DNA of 12,422 nucleotides, from assembly GCA_034096865.1 (NCBI GenBank), contig JAWQFJ010028937.1, positions 87,501-99,922 on the forward strand, in the 5' to 3' direction. The notes under the pieces are model-generated. The model worked only from the letters and a program-made list of their open reading frames with translations. It made no database searches and was not told the DNA's origin. This document shows positions 9,301-12,422 of the stretch, piece by piece (position 1 is the stretch's first letter; every line of letters begins with the position of its first letter). The DNA is from Theodoxus fluviatilis. Taxonomy: Eukaryota > Mollusca > Gastropoda > Cycloneritida > Neritidae. The position numbers were made by a program, and so were the translations under genes.

Positions 9301-10525
9301 GACTGCTGTGTCAGTGCAGTGCTTGAGAGTGTGTTGGTGCCTGGTGTGCTATAGACTGCTGTGTCAGTGCAGTGCTTGAGAGTGTGGTGGTGCCTGGTGT
9401 GCTATTGACTGCTGTGTCAGTGCAGTACTTGAGAGTGTGGTGGTGCCTGGTGTGCTGTAGACTGCTGTGTCAGTGCAGTACTTGAGAGTGTGGTGGTGCC
9501 TGGTGTGCTGTAGACTGCTGTGTCAGTGCAGTACTTGAGAGTGTGGTGGTGCCTGGTGTGCTGTAGACTGCTGTGTCAGTGCAGTACTTGAGGGTGTGGT
9601 GGTGCCTGGTGTGCTGTAGACTGCTGTGTCAGTGCAGTACTTGAGAGTGTGGTGGTGCCTTGTGTGCTGTAGACTGCTGTGTCAGTGCAGTACTTGAGAG
9701 TGTGGTGGTGCCTGGTGTGCTGTAGAGTGCTGTGTCAGTGCAGTGCTTGAGAGTGTGGTGGTGCCTGGTGTGCTGTAGAGTGCTGTGTCAGTGCAGTACT
9801 TGAGAGTGTGGTGGTGCCTGGTGTGCTGTAGAGTGCTGTGTCAGTGCAGTACTTGTGAGTGTGGTGGTGCCTGACGTGCTATTGACTGCTGTGTCAGTGC
9901 AGTGCTTGAGAGTGTGGTGGTGCCTGGTGTGCTGTAGACTGCTGTGTCAGTGCAGTGCTTGAGAGTGTGGTGGTGCCTGGTGTGCTATTGACTGCTGTGT
10001 CAGTGCAGTGCTTGAGAGTGTGGTGGTGCCTGGTGTGCTGTAGAGTGCTGTGTCAGTGCAGTACTTGAGAGTGTGGTGGTGCCTGGTGTGCTGTAGACTG
10101 CTGTGTCAGTGCAGTGCTTGAGAGTGTGGTGGTGCCTGGTGTGCTATTGACTGCTGTGTCAGTGCAGTACTTGAGAGTGTGGTGGTGCCTGGTGTGCTGT
10201 AGAGTGCTGTGTCAGTGCAGTACTTGTGAGTGTGGTGGTGCCTGGTGTGCTATTGACTGCTGTGTCAGTGCAGTGCTTGAGAGTGTGGTGGTGCCTGGTG
10301 TGCTGTAGACTGCTGTGTCAGTGCAGTACTTGAGAGTGTGGTGGTGCCTGGTGTGCTGTAGACTGCTGTGTCAGTGCAGTGCTTGAGAGTGTGGTGGTGC
10401 CTGGTGTGCTGTAGAGTGCTGTGTCAGTGCAGTACTTGAGAGTGTGGTGGTGCCTGGTGTGCTGTAGAGTGCTGTGTCAGTGCAGTGCTTGAGAGTGTGG
10501 TGGTGCCTGGTGTGCTGTAGAGTGC
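6341..10525. repeat. 53-bp minisatellite, 79 copies in exact phase
   Basis: Each unit starts TGTCAGTGCAGTACTTGAGA, continues with a GTGTGGTGGTGCCTGG stretch and ends GTGTGCTGTAGACTGCTG or a close variant. Unit starts at 6341, 7401, 8461, 9521 and 10475 all equal 6341 + 53k, so 78 complete units show no net length change; the last is 51 bp. Variation is confined to a few positions: TACTTG or TGCTTG, TAGAG or TAGAC, CTGTAGACTG or CTATTGACTG, GCCTGG or GCCAGG, GTGCC or GGGCC, and GGTGTG or GGTATG. The plus strand is very rich in G and T. Short open frames near 10114-10589 are repeat artefacts. It abuts the 32-bp array directly. Confidence 0.97.
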
Positions 10526-10732
10526 AGGGCGACCAAGACCAGTGACGTGACGCGGTCTGAAGCATCTCGGTCATTGCCTTGTTGCCCATGGCGACTCACG
10601 GCTAGGGATGGAATTGTGACGTCACTGTTGGAGGTGCTGCTGCTGCTGCCAGTCTGTGGGTGCTGCGGAGAGGATGACTGCCAATCCTGGAAGTCAGCTT
10701 GGAAGCCTCCTTCCTACTGACACGTGACCAAG
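10526..10732. other. Non-tandem spacer with CRE, E-box and short TGC repeat
   Basis: This 207-bp spacer follows the abrupt end of the 53-bp array. It contains a CRE-like TGACGTGA at 10543-10550, a perfect CRE at 10617-10624, (TGC)5 at 10635-10649 and a CACGTG E-box at 10721-10726. I see no open frame or RNA gene that these elements would obviously control. Confidence 0.5.
10616..10625. promoter_or_regulatory. Perfect CRE palindrome
   Basis: GTGACGTCAC is a 10-bp palindrome containing the full cAMP-response element TGACGTCA at 10617-10624, the known binding site of CREB/ATF bZIP factors. The match is exact, but no adjacent gene is visible, so function is inference. Confidence 0.3.
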
Positions 10733-10848
10733 TTTTTGTTTTGTTTTGTTTTGTTTTGTTTTGTTTTGTTTTGTTTTGTTTTGTTTTGTTTTGTTTTGTT
10801 TTGTTTCGTTTCGTTTCGTTTTGTTTTGTTTTGTTTTGTTTTGTTTTG
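10733..10848 (+). repeat. (TTTTG)n pentanucleotide microsatellite, about 23 units
   Basis: A pentanucleotide run of TTTTG on the plus strand, (CAAAA)n on the minus strand. Three consecutive units are TTTCG, with C at 10807, 10812 and 10817, the only interruption. Tracts of (CAAAA)n often derive from the A-rich tail of a retroposon; if so, the element would be read on the minus strand, with its body in 10849 onward. Frames through it encode Phe/Val/Leu/Cys or Lys/Thr/Gln/Asn runs and are artefacts. Confidence 0.95.
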
Positions 10849-11132
10849 CGTGTCCAGTTCAGTTCGAGGCAACCACACTGTCTTCTAACGCAAGACGAAA
10901 AGATGCGCATTCTTTGAAGCAGACGTGATTCATTTACCTTGGGAAGATGACACTTCCCCTTCTGTCCTTCCTCCCTGTCACTTGAATGAAGACTGCTGAC
11001 GGCATTGGTTAGACACCATTCCCAGTGGACGAGTGAGCTTATGACGTCAGCGAAAGTGATGGGGAATCCCCTTCAAAAACGATTCAAATGCGCCGCTCAC
11101 TCCCTGATTAATGTATCATGAAGTATATAATA
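10849..11132. other. Non-tandem spacer before the compound microsatellites
   Basis: This 284-bp stretch of ordinary composition has no long open frame of its own. It holds a perfect CRE at 11042-11049, a kappaB-like palindrome at 11061-11071 and a TATATAA string at 11124-11130, all within 90 bp. Otherwise I recognise nothing; it might be part of an unknown dispersed repeat whose A-rich tail is the neighbouring (CAAAA)n tract on the minus strand. Confidence 0.45.
11042..11130 (+). promoter_or_regulatory. Clustered CRE, kappaB-like and TATA-like motifs
   Basis: TGACGTCA lies at 11042-11049, GGGGAATCCCC at 11061-11071 and TATATAA at 11124-11130. These match the known CREB/ATF, Rel/NF-kappaB and TATA consensus sequences. 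The order and spacing would suit a plus-strand promoter, but the predicted start would fall in a CA microsatellite and no downstream gene is seen. A fortuitous cluster is likely; TATATAA may simply be the edge of the microsatellite. Confidence 0.2.
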
Positions 11133-11146
11133 CACACACGCACGCA

Positions 11147-11237
<91 letters not shown>

Positions 11238-11254
11238 GCGCGCGCACGCGCACA
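11133..11254. repeat. Compound (CA)n-(TA)n-(CG/CA)n microsatellite
   Basis: An imperfect CA start (11133-11148) leads to (CA)20 at 11149-11188, (TA)24 at 11189-11236 and a CG-rich end at 11237-11254. From 11149 to 11254 the strand alternates pyrimidine and purine without a break, a pattern known to favour Z-DNA (CA, CG) and cruciform extrusion (TA). Array length is likely polymorphic. Confidence 0.97.
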
Positions 11255-11260
<6 letters not shown>

Positions 11261-11350
<90 letters not shown>

Positions 11351-11365
11351 GTGAGAGAGAGAGAG
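11261..11365 (+). repeat. (GA)n microsatellite
   Basis: Uninterrupted GA to 11347, then a short TGAGTGAG interruption and more GA to 11365. It is a pure-purine plus strand apart from the T interruptions, a type of tract known to form triplex (H-DNA) structure. Two further GA tracts lie at about 11950-12026 and 12125-12190. Confidence 0.97.
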
Positions 11366-11744
11366 CAACAGACAGACAGACAGAAAGACAGACAGACCGA
11401 TAGATAGATGACTGACTGACAGACCGACAGACAGACTGACCGACAGACCGACCGACATACCGACCGACCGACCGACCGACCGACCGACCGACCGACCGAC
11501 CGACCGACCGACCGACCGACCGACCGACCGACCGACCGACCGACCGACCGACCGACCGACCGGCGGACGGACGGACGGACGGACGGACGGATGGACGGAC
11601 GGGACAGACCGACAGACCGACAGACCGACCGACCGACCGACCGACCGACCGACCGACCGACCGACCGACCGACCGACCGACCGACCGACCGACCGACCGA
11701 CGGACGGACGGACGGACGGACGGATGGACGGACGGGACAGATCC
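11366..11744. repeat. GACA / GACC / GGAC tetranucleotide array with a duplicated block
   Basis: An irregular GACA, GATA and GACT lead-in (11366-11460) is followed by (CGAC)25 at 11461-11560, (GGAC)n to about 11600, a GACAGACC stretch, a second CCGA run to about 11701 and a second (GGAC)n to 11734. The string GGATGGACGGACGGGACAGA occurs at 11589 and again at 11722, an offset of 133 bp, showing that the CGAC-to-GGAC module was duplicated. The tract is very CpG-dense. Frames of Pro-Thr-Asp-Arg or Arg-Ser-Val-Gly repeats are artefacts. Confidence 0.95.
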
Positions 11745-11834
11745 GACAGACCAGACAGACCAGACAGACCAGACAGACCAGACAGACCAGACAGACTAGA
11801 CAGACCAGACAGACCAGACAGACCAGACAGACCA
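11745..11834. repeat. 9-bp repeat GACAGACCA, ten copies
   Basis: Ten consecutive copies of GACAGACCA, one with a T variant (GACAGACTA). The unit is a fusion of the neighbouring GACA and GACC motifs, so it probably arose by slippage within them. An irregular GACAGAAA-rich stretch follows to about 11920. Confidence 0.9.
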
Positions 11835-11925
11835 AACAGACAAGACAGAAAAGACAGACCAGACAGAAAATAGACAGAAAGTCAGACGGACAGACAGAAA
11901 ACAGACAGAAAGTCGGACAGGCAGA

Positions 11926-11955
11926 GGGAGGGGGAGGGGAGGGAGATAGGGAGGG
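11926..11955 (+). other. G-quadruplex-type motif
   Basis: Six runs of three to five G lie within 30 bases, separated by one A in all but one gap, where the spacer is AGATA. This satisfies the usual four-run G-quadruplex pattern on the plus strand. It forms the transition from GACA-type repeats to the second GA tract. Confidence 0.75.
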
Positions 11956-11974
11956 AGAGAGAGAGGGAGAGAGG

Positions 11975-12031
<57 letters not shown>

Positions 12032-12044
12032 CGAACGAACGAAC
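11950..12044. repeat. (GA)n tract ending in (GAAC)5
   Basis: GA-rich sequence with scattered GGG becomes pure GA from about 11975 and then passes into five copies of GAAC at 12025-12044. The GAAC run directly adjoins the TTTATT that starts the next feature, so it reads on the minus strand as AATAAA followed by (GTTC)5 and (TC)n. Confidence 0.92.
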
Positions 12045-12121
12045 TTTATTTTACAAGGGTAGTGAATTAGGCAGTATTGCCTTTCTTACATTCAGTTCTT
12101 GAGGCAAAATATTCAAATGTG

Positions 12122-12124
<3 letters not shown>
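12045..12124 (-). mobile_element. Possible retroposon 3' end, minus strand, with GTTC tail
   Basis: Read on the minus strand, 80 bp of ordinary sequence end in AATAAA (plus-strand TTTATT at 12045-12050), immediately followed by (GTTC)5 and a long (TC)n tract. An abrupt 3' end with a polyadenylation-like hexamer and a short tandem tail is typical of many LINE and SINE families. The body is too short to name a family, and no tRNA-type promoter boxes are visible. It might also be a unique sequence bounded by two microsatellites. Confidence 0.35.

Positions 12125-12190
<66 letters not shown>
12125..12190 (+). repeat. (GA)n microsatellite
   Basis: A pure GA tract of about 33 units starting after GGTA. 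It separates the two retroposon-like 3' ends and on the minus strand would form the distal (TC)n part of the tail of the downstream one. Confidence 0.96.
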
Positions 12191-12193
<3 letters not shown>

Positions 12194-12195
12194 AA

Positions 12196-12223
12196 ACTTC
12201 AGACTTCAGACTTCAGACTTCAG
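12196..12223. repeat. 7-bp repeat ACTTCAG, four copies
   Basis: Four exact copies of ACTTCAG followed by ACT. On the minus strand this is (CTGAAGT)4 lying a few bases after AATAAA, the position expected of a tandem tail on a retroposon 3' end. Confidence 0.92.
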
Positions 12224-12228
12224 ACTGC

Positions 12229-12422
12229 ACACTTTATTGTTTCAAGCCAGCGGCCCATAACAAGGGTTTATCCAACATGTGTACGTACTTGTTCTTTGAT
12301 CAAATTAACTCGTTTAAATGTCTAGGGGAAGAACCAAAGCACGCACCTTCATTCCTCCATTCACACGCTAGATGGTAATTGTCTAAATGAAGTAATGGCA
12401 AAAACGGTATCAATTCAAAGGA
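12229..12422 (-). mobile_element. Possible second retroposon 3' end, minus strand
   Basis: On the minus strand this non-tandem sequence runs from the window edge to AATAAA (plus-strand TTTATT at 12233-12238), then a short link and the (CTGAAGT)4 tail and (TC)n. The string GGGCCGCTGGCTTGAAACAA just before AATAAA looks like a conserved 3' end. A partial resemblance to a tRNA-type B box (GGTTCTTCCCC on the minus strand, near 12328-12338) is too weak to call a SINE promoter. No open frame of a LINE protein is seen; the element continues beyond the window. Confidence 0.35.

Noticed and set aside
10114..10589. Short frames in the right part of the 53-bp array
   Set aside because: They are low-complexity by-products of the repeat and depend on which unit variant carries TAG.
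11116..11835. 239-codon minus-strand frame across the microsatellites
   Set aside because: It consists only of translated CA, TA, GA, GACC and AGACC repeats.
12229..12422. tRNA-derived SINE with internal polymerase III promoter
   Set aside because: Only a weak B-box-like string is present on the minus strand and no A box is visible in the available sequence.

Overview
This window looks like intergenic or heterochromatic DNA from an animal genome. A marine invertebrate is likely and a gastropod mollusc is plausible, but that assignment rests only on the style of the repeats: dense minisatellites, long GA, TA, CA, GACC and GACA microsatellites, and retroposon-like 3' ends with microsatellite tails. 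No marker gene fixes the taxon. I see no convincing intact protein-coding gene, tRNA, rRNA or CRISPR array. Nearly every long open frame is a by-product of tandem repetition: units of 36 and 15 bp are multiples of three, so any frame lacking a stop in the unit stays open indefinitely, often several frames and both strands at once.

Layout, left to right. Positions 1-2236 hold a 36-bp minisatellite of about 62 copies, entering from beyond the left edge and made of two unit families. Positions 2237-2682 are non-tandem sequence with a run of 18 G. Positions 2683-3659 hold a GT-rich 15-bp minisatellite with two alternating unit types. Positions 3721-4066 hold four copies of an 85-bp repeat. Positions 4067-4700 are the largest non-tandem island, with a decayed, weakly reverse-transcriptase-like reading frame and a 39-bp duplication. 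Positions 4701-6340 hold a 32-bp minisatellite (about 51 copies) with a 10-bp palindrome in most units and three sequential unit families. Positions 6341-10525 hold a 53-bp minisatellite of 79 copies that stays in exact phase throughout. Positions 10526-11132 are non-tandem sequence broken by a (TTTTG)n tract, carrying two perfect CRE octamers, an E-box, a kappaB-like palindrome and a TATA-like string. Positions 11133-12044 are compound microsatellites. The right end carries two minus-strand, retroposon-like 3' ends, each with AATAAA, a short tandem tail and a GA/TC tract.

About 85 percent of the window is tandemly repeated. Five unrelated minisatellite periods (36, 15, 85, 32 and 53 bp) lie head to tail within 10.5 kb, and two of them abut with no spacer. 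The most interesting content is how these arrays arose and were homogenised: nested families, local higher-order units and a strict no-indel phase in the 53-bp array. I found no gene set that would form a functional system.
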